A model generated the notes under the pieces. That model was not told the origin of the DNA, did no database searches, and was given only the letters and a program-made list of their open reading frames with translations. A program made the position numbers and the translations under genes. DNA of 40,513 nt from Marinobacter azerbaijanicus. Its GTDB lineage: Bacteria; Pseudomonadota; Gammaproteobacteria; Pseudomonadales; Oleiphilaceae. Shown here piece after piece: positions 1-7,528 of this stretch. Every line of letters starts with the position of its first letter. The stretch's first letter is position 1. The stretch covers positions 1 through 40,513 of the forward strand of contig NZ_JASSVS010000018.1 in NCBI RefSeq assembly GCF_030250645.1, read 5' to 3'.

Positions 1-71
1 CAGCAGTGAAACAGACCAGCGCCGATGGTAGTGTGGCTTCTGCCCATGTGAGAGTAGGTCATCGTCAGGCT
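1..71 (+). rRNA. rrf: 5S ribosomal RNA, 3' part
   Basis: The first 71 bases match the 3' half of gammaproteobacterial 5S rRNA: the GCGCCGATGGTAGTGTGG segment, the CCCATGTGAGAGTAGG arm and a terminal CAGGCT. The 5' part lies outside the window, so an rRNA operon ends here on the plus strand. The exact mature 3' end is uncertain by a few bases. Confidence 0.93.
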
Positions 72-140
72 CTTAATCCCAAAACCCCAGTACCGTACGG
101 TACTGGGGTTTTTTTATGGGATTAACAGCCTGACGATGAC
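58..140. repeat. Long inverted repeat: 5S tail mirrored across the terminator
   Basis: Bases 58-80, the last bases of 5S plus spacer, are complementary at 22 of 23 positions to bases 118-140. The terminator palindrome lies between them, so the whole 83 bases can fold into one long hairpin. The right arm is an inverted copy of the 5S 3' end. Confidence 0.85.
81..115 (+). terminator. rRNA operon terminator (perfect palindrome)
   Basis: Bases 81-112 form a perfect self-complementary palindrome centred on GTAC, with AAAACCCCAGTACC as the left arm, followed by a run of T to 115. It has the form of an intrinsic terminator 10 bases after the 5S gene. It sits inside a larger inverted repeat (58-80 against 118-140). 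Confidence 0.93.
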
Positions 141-471
141 ATGGTGTCCACTACAACGGCCCCATGTGACAAGGCGTGCAACGCACGCCGCAGGACGTCG
201 GAGCGCAGCGACGACGGGGGCGAAGCCCCGAAGGCCGCCAGGCCTGAGCAAAGTAGGTCATCCCAGCGCAAAGCGCTGGCCGAAGCCTACTACCCACCTT
301 CCAAATCTATGACACCGCTCACAGTGACAACGTGTAAACAACGTTAATATTTGTCAAGAACTGGCCAAAAAATAAAAACCGCCAGCGAAAACAAGACAAG
401 TGTTCAGAGACACTCATCCAAAACAACGATAAACCGCTTCCAAAAAAGGCGGTCAATGGTGAGATTTGTCT
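141..471. other. Intergenic region with hairpin array, no gene seen
   Basis: No convincing coding region is present. Five small stem-loops follow one another: 173-189 (7-bp stem), 196-213 (5 bp), 217-229 (5 bp), 232-245 (5 bp) and 263-279 (7 bp, CCAGCGC-AAA-GCGCTGG). An 11-base copy of the 5S tail, AGTAGGTCATC, lies at 252-262 (original at 53-63). From about 300 the sequence becomes AT-rich and probably holds the promoter of the next operon. TTGTCA at 351 with TAAAAA at 373 (16-bp spacer) is a weak candidate. Confidence 0.6.
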
Positions 472-1671
472 ATGAAACCTGTTGCTTGGCTTTCGTTGGC
501 GGCGCTGTCGATTACCCCTCCTGTTGTGGCAGACCTGCAGCCAATCTCCGACAGTGACATGTCCGAGGTCACCGGACAGGCATTCATTTCTGTGGATCGC
601 CAATATCACCCGGACGACACCGATAACACTTCCTATACCCGGGTCAATCTGGGCATGGATATGGATATCCAGACCAATGTCGATGTCCTTGAACTCGGAC
701 GCTATGATCGGGATGGCGAGAAAACTGGAACCTCTGATGTCTATATAGAGGACTTTGCCCTCGGGTACATCAATAACCAGGCCTACTTCGACCGTAACCC
801 CAAAGCGCCGCGTCAGCTCAAACCGGACGGTTCCGCCTATGGCGAAGGTGAAATTGTCCCGTTCAGTATAGAGAACCCGTTCTTCGAATTTGCCTTCGAT
901 GAGGGTACCCAGGAAATTGTCGGTTTTCGTCTCGGCTTCGGCGAATCCATGGGCATTCTTTCCGGAAAGATAGAAACTCTGACTGGCAATGTGAACGTTG
1001 ACATTGTTGACCGCGGCGAGGGCCTGAGAGACGCGAGTTCCAGTGGTAATTTCTTTGATCAGGTAATCGTTCTGCTCACCCCGTTACTTGAGGGCGGTAG
1101 TCCGCTTCAAACCAAGGCGCAACTGGTTTACGGCGAAGAGGGCGATCCCAATATCGGTGAGCTTGATCCGATCCGGGCAGAGCACATTGGTATTCCCAAC
1201 GGAGAACGTTTCGTTCTTGAGGATGCCGGTGGATTTACTCGCTGGTCCGTGAAAAACCTGATTGGCTGGGGTTCCAGCTCCCGCATTGAAGTGCCCGACT
1301 GTTCGTTTTTCAGTTGTGGCAGTGGCGATATCTATGTGTACGCCCAGGACTGTCTTGTTCTGGGGATAGACTCCTGCTTTGATCTCGATATCTACAACAG
1401 CTTTCCAATAGGTACAGTTGAAGAAGTCGGCGATGAGCGGCGTATCACTGGGCCTGCCGACGGGGCGTTTATCTCATTCCAGACGAAGGACCTTGATTGG
1501 CTTAAGGATGTCCGGAATACCAATCCCACCGCAGAAGACTTCATACGGGCCACATCCGGAGCTTTTTTCAATATTCCGAATGGCGCGACTGAGGTGAACC
1601 TTAATGAGGCTCTTTACGGTACCGACCGTTACAGGACGGAATACATTGACCGGGGGAGGGGGTTGTTCTGA
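472..1671 (+). CDS. Secreted protein of unknown function, paralogue 1 (DUF6160-like N-terminus)
   Basis: The predicted protein has 399 residues. I chose ATG 472 because GGTGAG at 458-463 is well spaced before it; an upstream in-frame TTG at 466 is less likely. Residues 1-20 look like a Sec signal peptide ending PPVVA. The mature part begins with LQPISDSDMSEVTGQ, a motif shared with the next three genes and resembling the N-terminal module catalogued as DUF6160 (recalled, not searched). The rest is rich in Asp, Gly and alternating hydrophobic residues, as in beta-rich surface proteins, with four Cys close together (DCSFFSC, then QDC and DSC) that could form disulfides. The stop overlaps the next start (TGATG). 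Function unknown; periplasmic, outer-membrane or extracellular location is inferred. Confidence 0.85.
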   Translation: MKPVAWLSLAALSITPPVVADLQPISDSDMSEVTGQAFISVDRQYHPDDTDNTSYTRVNLGMDMDIQTNVDVLELGRYDRDGEKTGTSDVYIEDFALGYINNQAYFDRNPKAPRQLKPDGSAYGEGEIVPFSIENPFFEFAFDEGTQEIVGFRLGFGESMGILSGKIETLTGNVNVDIVDRGEGLRDASSSGNFFDQVIVLLTPLLEGGSPLQTKAQLVYGEEGDPNIGELDPIRAEHIGIPNGERFVLEDAGGFTRWSVKNLIGWGSSSRIEVPDCSFFSCGSGDIYVYAQDCLVLGIDSCFDLDIYNSFPIGTVEEVGDERRITGPADGAFISFQTKDLDWLKDVRNTNPTAEDFIRATSGAFFNIPNGATEVNLNEALYGTDRYRTEYIDRGRGLF

Positions 1672-2753
1672 TGTTTTCGTCTTTGAAGCGGCATTGCGTC
1701 GCGGACCGTTTACCGAGAGCGTTCCTTGTAATGGTAGTGCTCCTTGCTCCAGGGCTGACAACGGCAGAGCTCCAGGGTCTCTCTGAACACGAGTTGTCGG
1801 AAATTGACGGAGCAGGCATTGGTGTGGTGCTTGAAAACTTTGTATTTTCTCACGGCACGGATACCCCTGATGCGGACGGCAACCAGGCTCGGATTTTCAA
1901 GATTGGCGGCCTGAAGAGTACCGATGGGCGGGATGTAGAGATCGTGGTCAATCATCTCTATATATCCGGAGCCGGGAGTAACTACGGGCAGAGTCTCAGC
2001 CCGGTAAACCTTGGCCGCCTGGTGAATCCCTATCGGATCGATGTGGTGGACGGCAACGAGATTGGAATCAGCGACAGGGCCGTTCTGGAGTTCGCTGCGC
2101 CGGCATTGGTGGATGCCACCCAGGGATTTGACTGCATGAGTTCCGGCGCCCAGGCCGGTACCGGTACCTGTGCCAGTCGGCCAGCAACCTCTGATTTTGT
2201 GGGGGAGCGTCCTGACATCGGGATGCAGATGAACGTTGCTGTCGGTGATGACCGGTCTGCCAATATAAGTATTCATGCAAAAAGCGCTGTTATTGATGGC
2301 AGTTTTCTCCGGCTCTGGGGAGATGATGACCGTCGACAGATGGTGGGGCAGTTCAAGCTCAATTTCCAGACTCCGGAATTGTCGATCAACGCCTGTTCCC
2401 AGGATGGTCTGTCCTGTGGATCACGAATTACCATGACCAATTTTGCGCTCGAGCTTGCGATCGGCAACCAGTTGCAGCCGGTATTTTTTGATGTGGATGG
2501 CACCGGCAATTTTGTGGTGGAGGTCGCGGCCATTGAGCCGCCCGCGCCGGGCGCCATTGGGGCGGATGGACTGCGTGGCAGCAGTGATACCGAAACCTGG
2601 GATTTCTATGAGGATTACTACACCAATCCGGACTATCGAAGCAATCTGCACATCGGCAACTTCTCTGTAGCTGACCGGGACTTCGGTTCGGCGAGGGTCG
2701 AAGGCATGCTGATCCAGCATCTGGATATCCGAACAAAGGATCTGGCGCCATGA
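1671..2753 (+). CDS. Secreted protein of unknown function, paralogue 2
   Basis: The predicted protein has 360 residues, with a signal peptide at about 1-32 ending LTTA. The shared motif follows as LQGLSEHELSEIDGAG, where the usual GQ is replaced by GAG, making this the most divergent of the four. The mature domain is beta-rich, with two Cys pairs (C-x11-C in DCMSSGAQAGTGTC and C-x6-C in CSQDGLSC) that would suit an oxidising compartment. The start overlaps the previous stop by one base and the end overlaps the next start by four (ATGA), so translation of the set is probably coupled. No enzymatic motif seen. Confidence 0.85.
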   Translation: MFSSLKRHCVADRLPRAFLVMVVLLAPGLTTAELQGLSEHELSEIDGAGIGVVLENFVFSHGTDTPDADGNQARIFKIGGLKSTDGRDVEIVVNHLYISGAGSNYGQSLSPVNLGRLVNPYRIDVVDGNEIGISDRAVLEFAAPALVDATQGFDCMSSGAQAGTGTCASRPATSDFVGERPDIGMQMNVAVGDDRSANISIHAKSAVIDGSFLRLWGDDDRRQMVGQFKLNFQTPELSINACSQDGLSCGSRITMTNFALELAIGNQLQPVFFDVDGTGNFVVEVAAIEPPAPGAIGADGLRGSSDTETWDFYEDYYTNPDYRSNLHIGNFSVADRDFGSARVEGMLIQHLDIRTKDLAP

Positions 2754-3298
2754 AAGGAAGACACTGTAGAGCCGTTCTCACAACATTGGTGATGTGTGGG
2801 GCGGCTCAGGCCACTGCCGAGCTTGATCGCCTGAATGACCGGGATCTCTCGGACATATCCGGTCAGGGTGGGATTTATCTGTCCGGCGACATCAGCATCA
2901 ATGAAATGGGCGGTCCGATCGAGAACAGCTATTTTGGGCGGTGTGATGACCCTGACAAAAAATGCGGTGCGAGGCTGGCCTACAGACTGAAGGAAGATGG
3001 CGGCTGGATGGTGTTGGACGAGATCCGGGGTAACTTTTCCTTCGAGGGCCTGACGCTCCGGGTACGTACCATTGACTCAGGGTTTGGGGGCGATGGCGAG
3101 TTGTTCAGTCGCGACGTAATGGAAATCGGCTTGCCCAATGTTGTCCGTTACAACGATGTCCGCTTCAAGATCGCCGGAAGCAATCTGCCCAGGCCAACGG
3201 CCCCGGGGTTCCGGCAGACAGACATTCTTGCTGTGGAAATGCAGGGTGAAGTCATCATGGAGGGAAATCTGCTGGTTTTCCCCGCAGGTAATCCATAG
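2750..3298 (+). CDS. Secreted protein of unknown function, paralogue 3 (short)
   Basis: The predicted protein has 182 residues, the smallest of the four paralogues. Residues 1-23 form a signal peptide ending AQATA. The shared motif is LDRLNDRDLSDISGQGG. One Cys pair (C-x6-C, CDDPDKKC) lies in a loop. The middle part (FSFEGLTLRVRTIDSG and so on) has the alternating hydrophobic pattern of beta strands. The start overlaps the previous gene by four bases, and the stop is only 10 bases before the next start. It resembles the N-terminal part of the other family members without their extension. Function unknown. Confidence 0.83.
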   Translation: MKGRHCRAVLTTLVMCGAAQATAELDRLNDRDLSDISGQGGIYLSGDISINEMGGPIENSYFGRCDDPDKKCGARLAYRLKEDGGWMVLDEIRGNFSFEGLTLRVRTIDSGFGGDGELFSRDVMEIGLPNVVRYNDVRFKIAGSNLPRPTAPGFRQTDILAVEMQGEVIMEGNLLVFPAGNP

Positions 3299-3308
3299 GG
3301 AGAAGTCT

Positions 3309-5708
3309 ATGCCCGGTATTGCAAGGTATGCATTTAAACTCCGTTTTACCTGGTTTCTGACTCTGGCCATGCCTGCTCCTGTCATGGCCGGCATGCAAAG
3401 TCTTGATGATGACGATCTGGCGGATATCAGTGGTCAGAGCGGCATAACCCTGGAGATGGAGCTCAGCATGTCCGCGGCCCGGTTGTCCTATTTTGATGAT
3501 GACAGCGGTATCTATCTGGAGGATTTGCGTGTGGGTTCTGCAAGCCAGCCGGGAGAATCAGCTGCCCATCTTATCAAGGTGGACATTACGGATGATGCTG
3601 CACTGAACCTCGACTATCTGATTGAAGACCGCAGGATAGAGTTTGGCGATATTCGTCTGGCTGGTGCCCCGGGCATAGGTATGGGCGGCGTTTTCTTTGA
3701 TCACAGTCTGGATGGAAATCTGCGCATCAGTTCGGGAGGTGCGTTTGGTCCCTCCGGGTACACGTTCGACGCCGCCTACACCATGACTGGTGGCCGCCTC
3801 GGCTACCGCACTAATGGTAATGAAGTTTTTCTCGATGACGTCACGCTCGACGTGGAGGCTCTTGGCGTCACCCTTGATGTGGTTGGTAGTACACTGGAAC
3901 TCAACGCACCGCGTATAGCTGGTTCCTATGATGTGGGAGCCATCCGTTATAGCAATAATCCTGCAAACCATGGCAATACCCGGGATGTCTCAACCGGCCA
4001 GCTGCTTCCCAGCTATGGCGGGCTCAGCGGTACCTTTGATCTGTCTTCGAAAACCGGTATTACAGGTGGAGGCCGGCAAGGGCAAGGTTTCCGTATCGAT
4101 AACGAGACCACCATCAACAGCGCATCCTTCATATACCACGACGACGATAATCTGCTTGCTTTTCGGGACATTACCGGCCACTACAACATCAATGACCTGC
4201 GGGTTGATGTGACCACCGATCAGCTTGGCCGCGAGGCATTGGGGTTGACCCTGGGCTCGGTGGACGGTGAGCTGAATATAGGCCGTATCGAGATGGGTGC
4301 TGCGGGCCAGAGCATTGGAGAGGTCAACGTCAGTTTCATGCTGCGAGACCACACCTATAATGGTCGCAGTTATACCAATGCCGTCTACGTGCAGGGTGGA
4401 GGGCATACTGATGCTGGCGTCCAGGGGCTCAGACTGGCTGCGGAATGGAGTCTGCAGTTGGCAGACCTGAGTTACGTGGAGGATGGCAACCGGGTTATTT
4501 TCAGTGGCCTGCAGTCCTGGGGCCAGGGTGATATCACGGTGAATGTCACCCGGGACGGGGAGATCAACGGCACGCGTTTCTATGATGGTCTGAGGATCGG
4601 GTTTGAGAGCGTGGACGCAGGCTATCGGATCAATGGCCTGCGAGTCGGCAGTGATGATGCGCCCCTGCAGGGAGGCACCGAGCTTCTGCTGGCGCTGGGT
4701 TTCTATCCGGCCTATGAGTTTGAAATGGATGGCCAGGTGACGCTGGGCGCCGGTGGTGCCAATGGTGAAGGGCTCACCATCAATTCGGATGTCCGAATAC
4801 GTAATGGCCAGGCAGCCATCATCGCTGCGCCCTATGATGAAGGTGGTGGAGAAATTTCCCAGAAAGGTCTGTGGATCAGTGACCTCAGCTATGACGCACA
4901 TATTCGGGATATGACGGTGGATGTCACGGAGGAAGGGCTTGCCATCATCAAGGGAGAAGCCTGGAGTGTGATGGACGTTGGCAATCTGCGTGTTGGCGAC
5001 AAGGACGACGGGGCCAGTTTTGGTCGTTTTGTTGTGCAGAAGTATGAAACCGGGAGCAGTATGACCATGGTTCCGGGTGGCGCCGGTGATGTGTGCGCCG
5101 GTGGGGCGGGGGCGACTCAGGCGGCGTGTACGGACTCCGGTGGTATCTGGGAAGCTCGGGGGGATGAGGGCATTACCATCCGGTTGAAACAGATTTTTGC
5201 CAGGGCTGTCAGCGAAAACCGCAAGAACGCGCTGATCTGGGAAACCAATCGTCAGACGGATGCCGGCGGAAATCCGATTAACAACTCCGGTACGAAACTC
5301 GTGCTCAATGATATCCATACCAGTGATGGTGGCGACTTCGATGGCGACGGAGTGGATGATAATATGTTTGGTGTCCGCACGGATCTGTCCATAGACGTCT
5401 ACCAGACCAGAGTCGTCAAGAAAACCGATGGCGCGGATGCCCTCGGGGTGAGTGGCGCCAGAGGGGATGAAAAAATCATGGATTCTGCCGTTGCCGCCGG
5501 GTACCGATACGTATCGTCGCCAACGGCCTCTGATCTTGAAAATCGCCCACTCGGTTTTGCTGTCCGGGCCAGGAGCCAGTTCAAGGAACTGTCCATTAAC
5601 AATATTGACCTGGTACATCCCACCGGTGGGACACAGACAGCGGTTTACGGTGTGAAAATGCAGAACTTCGATATTGAGGCCAACCTGACAGCCACCCCGA
5701 TTCCCTGA
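3309..5708 (+). CDS. Large secreted beta-rich protein of unknown function, paralogue 4
   Basis: The predicted protein has 799 residues. ATG 3309 is chosen because AGGGAGAAG lies just upstream and a signal peptide (1-27, ending APVMA) follows; the frame is open further upstream but that part overlaps paralogue 3. The shared motif is MQSLDDDDLADISGQSGITLE. The body contains several loosely repeated units of the form ...DLRVDVT..., ...DITVNVT..., ...DMTVDVT..., each followed by a phrase such as LRVGSDD or LRVGDKDD, suggesting a repetitive beta architecture. A C-x10-C pair and an Asp-rich loop, DGGDFDGDGVDDN, resembling calcium-binding loops, lie in the C-terminal third. No membrane anchor or sortase-type signal is seen. 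Probably the main surface or exported component of the cassette; the role is unknown. Confidence 0.85.
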   Translation: MPGIARYAFKLRFTWFLTLAMPAPVMAGMQSLDDDDLADISGQSGITLEMELSMSAARLSYFDDDSGIYLEDLRVGSASQPGESAAHLIKVDITDDAALNLDYLIEDRRIEFGDIRLAGAPGIGMGGVFFDHSLDGNLRISSGGAFGPSGYTFDAAYTMTGGRLGYRTNGNEVFLDDVTLDVEALGVTLDVVGSTLELNAPRIAGSYDVGAIRYSNNPANHGNTRDVSTGQLLPSYGGLSGTFDLSSKTGITGGGRQGQGFRIDNETTINSASFIYHDDDNLLAFRDITGHYNINDLRVDVTTDQLGREALGLTLGSVDGELNIGRIEMGAAGQSIGEVNVSFMLRDHTYNGRSYTNAVYVQGGGHTDAGVQGLRLAAEWSLQLADLSYVEDGNRVIFSGLQSWGQGDITVNVTRDGEINGTRFYDGLRIGFESVDAGYRINGLRVGSDDAPLQGGTELLLALGFYPAYEFEMDGQVTLGAGGANGEGLTINSDVRIRNGQAAIIAAPYDEGGGEISQKGLWISDLSYDAHIRDMTVDVTEEGLAIIKGEAWSVMDVGNLRVGDKDDGASFGRFVVQKYETGSSMTMVPGGAGDVCAGGAGATQAACTDSGGIWEARGDEGITIRLKQIFARAVSENRKNALIWETNRQTDAGGNPINNSGTKLVLNDIHTSDGGDFDGDGVDDNMFGVRTDLSIDVYQTRVVKKTDGADALGVSGARGDEKIMDSAVAAGYRYVSSPTASDLENRPLGFAVRARSQFKELSINNIDLVHPTGGTQTAVYGVKMQNFDIEANLTATPIP

Positions 5709-5778
5709 ATGGCGGCGGCAGAATCTGCGTCAATCGCGCTGCACTTCGGTGTCGTCCTTTGTCTTTTTGGCTCGCGTG

Positions 5779-5806
5779 TTGTTTAATCCCGCCCTGATCC
5801 TATTCA
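5779..5806 (+). promoter_or_regulatory. Possible birA promoter
   Basis: TTGTTT (5779-5784) and TATTCA (5801-5806) are 16 bases apart, about 20 bases before birA. An inverted repeat CGCGTG (5773-5778) / CACGCG (5809-5814) brackets the pair. The match is moderate and the site is a suggestion only. Confidence 0.3.
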
Positions 5807-5825
5807 ATCACGCGGGCATACGTTC

Positions 5826-6794
5826 ATGAAATCCAGAGCACTCCTTGGCCTTCTGGCAGACGGGCAGGTTCACTCAGGTGAATCACTTGCCTCCAGCCTC
5901 GGCATCAGCCGCACGGCAATCTGGAAGCAGATCCGGCGTGCGATGGACGAAGGTGTTCATATAGAGACCATTCGCGGCAAGGGGTATCGTCTGCTGACCG
6001 ATATGGACCTTCTTGATGCCGGACGGATCATGCACGGCCTGGACGCCCATCGTCGTTCCGTCATTGACCTGATAGTCCTGGATGAAGTGGACTCTACCAA
6101 CGCAGAAATCGTGCGCCGGCGTCGAGAGTCTGGAATCGGTTGTATTCCCGTTTGTATCGCTGACTGCCAGACCGCGGGTCGCGGCCGGCGCGGCCGGCAA
6201 TGGCAAAGCCCCTGGGGGCAAAACCTGTACCTGAGCCTGGGGCTCACTTTTCGTGGCAGCTTTGCCATGCTGGACGGACTGAGCCTGGTGCTCGGCGTTG
6301 CCGTTGCTGAGGCGCTGGAACAGCAGGGAGTGCCAGACGTGGGGCTTAAATGGCCCAATGACATTTTTCTTGGTGGCAGTAAGCTCTCCGGCATTCTCGT
6401 TGAGCTTCAGGGAGAGCTCGAAGAGGGAGTTGTGCAGGTTGTGGCCGGCATTGGTCTGAATGTACATATGAAAGATGGCGCAGGCGTGGATCAGTCCTGG
6501 AGCAGCCTTGCAATGGCGGTACCTGAGCGCCGCTGGTGCCGCAGTGATCTCGCGGCCTCGGTGACCAGTTCGGTACTTGACGCAGTGGATGAGTTCGCCG
6601 AGCAGGGCTTCGGAGGCTTCAGGGCGCGCTGGCAGAACCGTGACATCTTCACTGGAAAGCCGTTGGTAGCCAGCCAGGGGGAGCTTGCCGGGACCGGGCG
6701 CGGAATAGACGACTCCGGGAACTACCTGATCGCCACTGGTGAAGAACTGGTGAAGGTCCGTGCTGGCGAGATAAGCCTGCGGGTGCAGTCATGA
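5826..6794 (+). CDS. birA: Bifunctional biotin-[acetyl-CoA carboxylase] ligase / biotin operon repressor
   Basis: The 322-residue product activates biotin as biotinyl-AMP and attaches it to the biotin carboxyl carrier protein of acetyl-CoA carboxylase; with its DNA-binding domain it can also repress biotin synthesis genes. Residues 1-60 form a winged helix-turn-helix (LASSLGISRTAIWKQIRR). The catalytic domain shows DEVDSTN (86-92), the biotin/AMP loop GRGRRGRQW (118-126), KWPNDI (175-180), KLSGIL (186-191) and VVAGIGLNV. Length is typical of the bifunctional form. The stop overlaps the coaX start (ATGA). The position near an rRNA operon and tufB is the same as in E. coli. Confidence 0.97.
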   Translation: MKSRALLGLLADGQVHSGESLASSLGISRTAIWKQIRRAMDEGVHIETIRGKGYRLLTDMDLLDAGRIMHGLDAHRRSVIDLIVLDEVDSTNAEIVRRRRESGIGCIPVCIADCQTAGRGRRGRQWQSPWGQNLYLSLGLTFRGSFAMLDGLSLVLGVAVAEALEQQGVPDVGLKWPNDIFLGGSKLSGILVELQGELEEGVVQVVAGIGLNVHMKDGAGVDQSWSSLAMAVPERRWCRSDLAASVTSSVLDAVDEFAEQGFGGFRARWQNRDIFTGKPLVASQGELAGTGRGIDDSGNYLIATGEELVKVRAGEISLRVQS

Positions 6795-7528
6795 AGCTGG
6801 TGATAGATGCTGGCAATACCCGAGTGAAGTGGCAGCTGCTCTCTGATGGGGAGGTACTGAGTAGGGGGGTGGCGACGTTGGACATGGATGATGCTTTCCA
6901 GGAATGGGCGCCGCGAGCTGAATCCATTGAGCGCATTGCAGTATCGACAGTGATCTCGGAGGACAAGCGCCGGTATCTGCAGGCTCGGCTTGAAGCCATC
7001 TGTAATGCGCCGGTTTTTTTTCACTGGGCGGAGGCCCGTCGTGGCAAGCTGGTGAATGCCTATGCTGATGTGCACAGGATGGGAGCAGATAGATGGCATG
7101 CGATGTGTGGTGGTTGGCAGGCGACAGGCGCCGGAGGTTTCGCGGTTGTGGACGCCGGTAGCGCCATTACGGTTGATTACGTCGCCAGGTCCGGAGCCCA
7201 TCTGGGGGGCTATATCCTCCCGGGCAAGCAGATGATGCTACGTTCCCTCAAACAGGATGCAGCGAGGATCGGATTTGATAGTCTGGATGCGCAACAGGGA
7301 AGCCCTGGTGCTTCCACAACAGAGTGTGTCCAGCATGGGCTGGTTTGGCTCAGGGAGGCCATGGTTACGCGAATACATCAGGATTGTGGCTATTTCGGAC
7401 TGGACCGGATCCTGGTCACCGGCGGTGACGCGGCGGGGTTGATTGGTGCAGGGCTCGCTGCCGTGCATGATCCGTATCTGGTCTTGAATGGGCTAGCTGC
7501 CGTCGATGGGGAGTGGGCGCCGGAATGA
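6791..7528 (+). CDS. coaX: Type III pantothenate kinase
   Basis: The 245-residue enzyme phosphorylates pantothenate, the first step of coenzyme A synthesis. Type III kinases belong to the ASKHA fold and are not inhibited by CoA. Visible motifs are DAGNTR (6-11, phosphate binding), GADRW (98-102), DAGSAIT (121-127) and GGYILPG (139-145), plus TTECVQHG and a C-terminal VTGGDA. It overlaps birA by four bases and the following SPOR gene by four, so the three are co-translated. In E. coli the unrelated type I kinase coaA occupies this place; the birA-coaX order is, to my knowledge, also found in Pseudomonas. Confidence 0.96.
   Translation: MKLVIDAGNTRVKWQLLSDGEVLSRGVATLDMDDAFQEWAPRAESIERIAVSTVISEDKRRYLQARLEAICNAPVFFHWAEARRGKLVNAYADVHRMGADRWHAMCGGWQATGAGGFAVVDAGSAITVDYVARSGAHLGGYILPGKQMMLRSLKQDAARIGFDSLDAQQGSPGASTTECVQHGLVWLREAMVTRIHQDCGYFGLDRILVTGGDAAGLIGAGLAAVHDPYLVLNGLAAVDGEWAPE

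Noticed and set aside
141..347. 68-residue open frame after the 5S terminator
   Set aside because: It runs through the hairpin array, has no ribosome-binding site, and its Arg/Ser/Ala-rich composition is as expected from GC-rich repeats.
3990..5618. 542-residue open frame on the minus strand
   Set aside because: It lies entirely antisense to the large secreted protein, has no recognisable motif or ribosome-binding site, and reflects codon bias of the plus-strand gene.
5779..5808. Possible BirA operator upstream of birA
   Set aside because: TTGTTTAAT and a partly complementary TATTCAA look a little like the TTGTAAACC half-sites, but the arms match poorly and the spacing is wrong.
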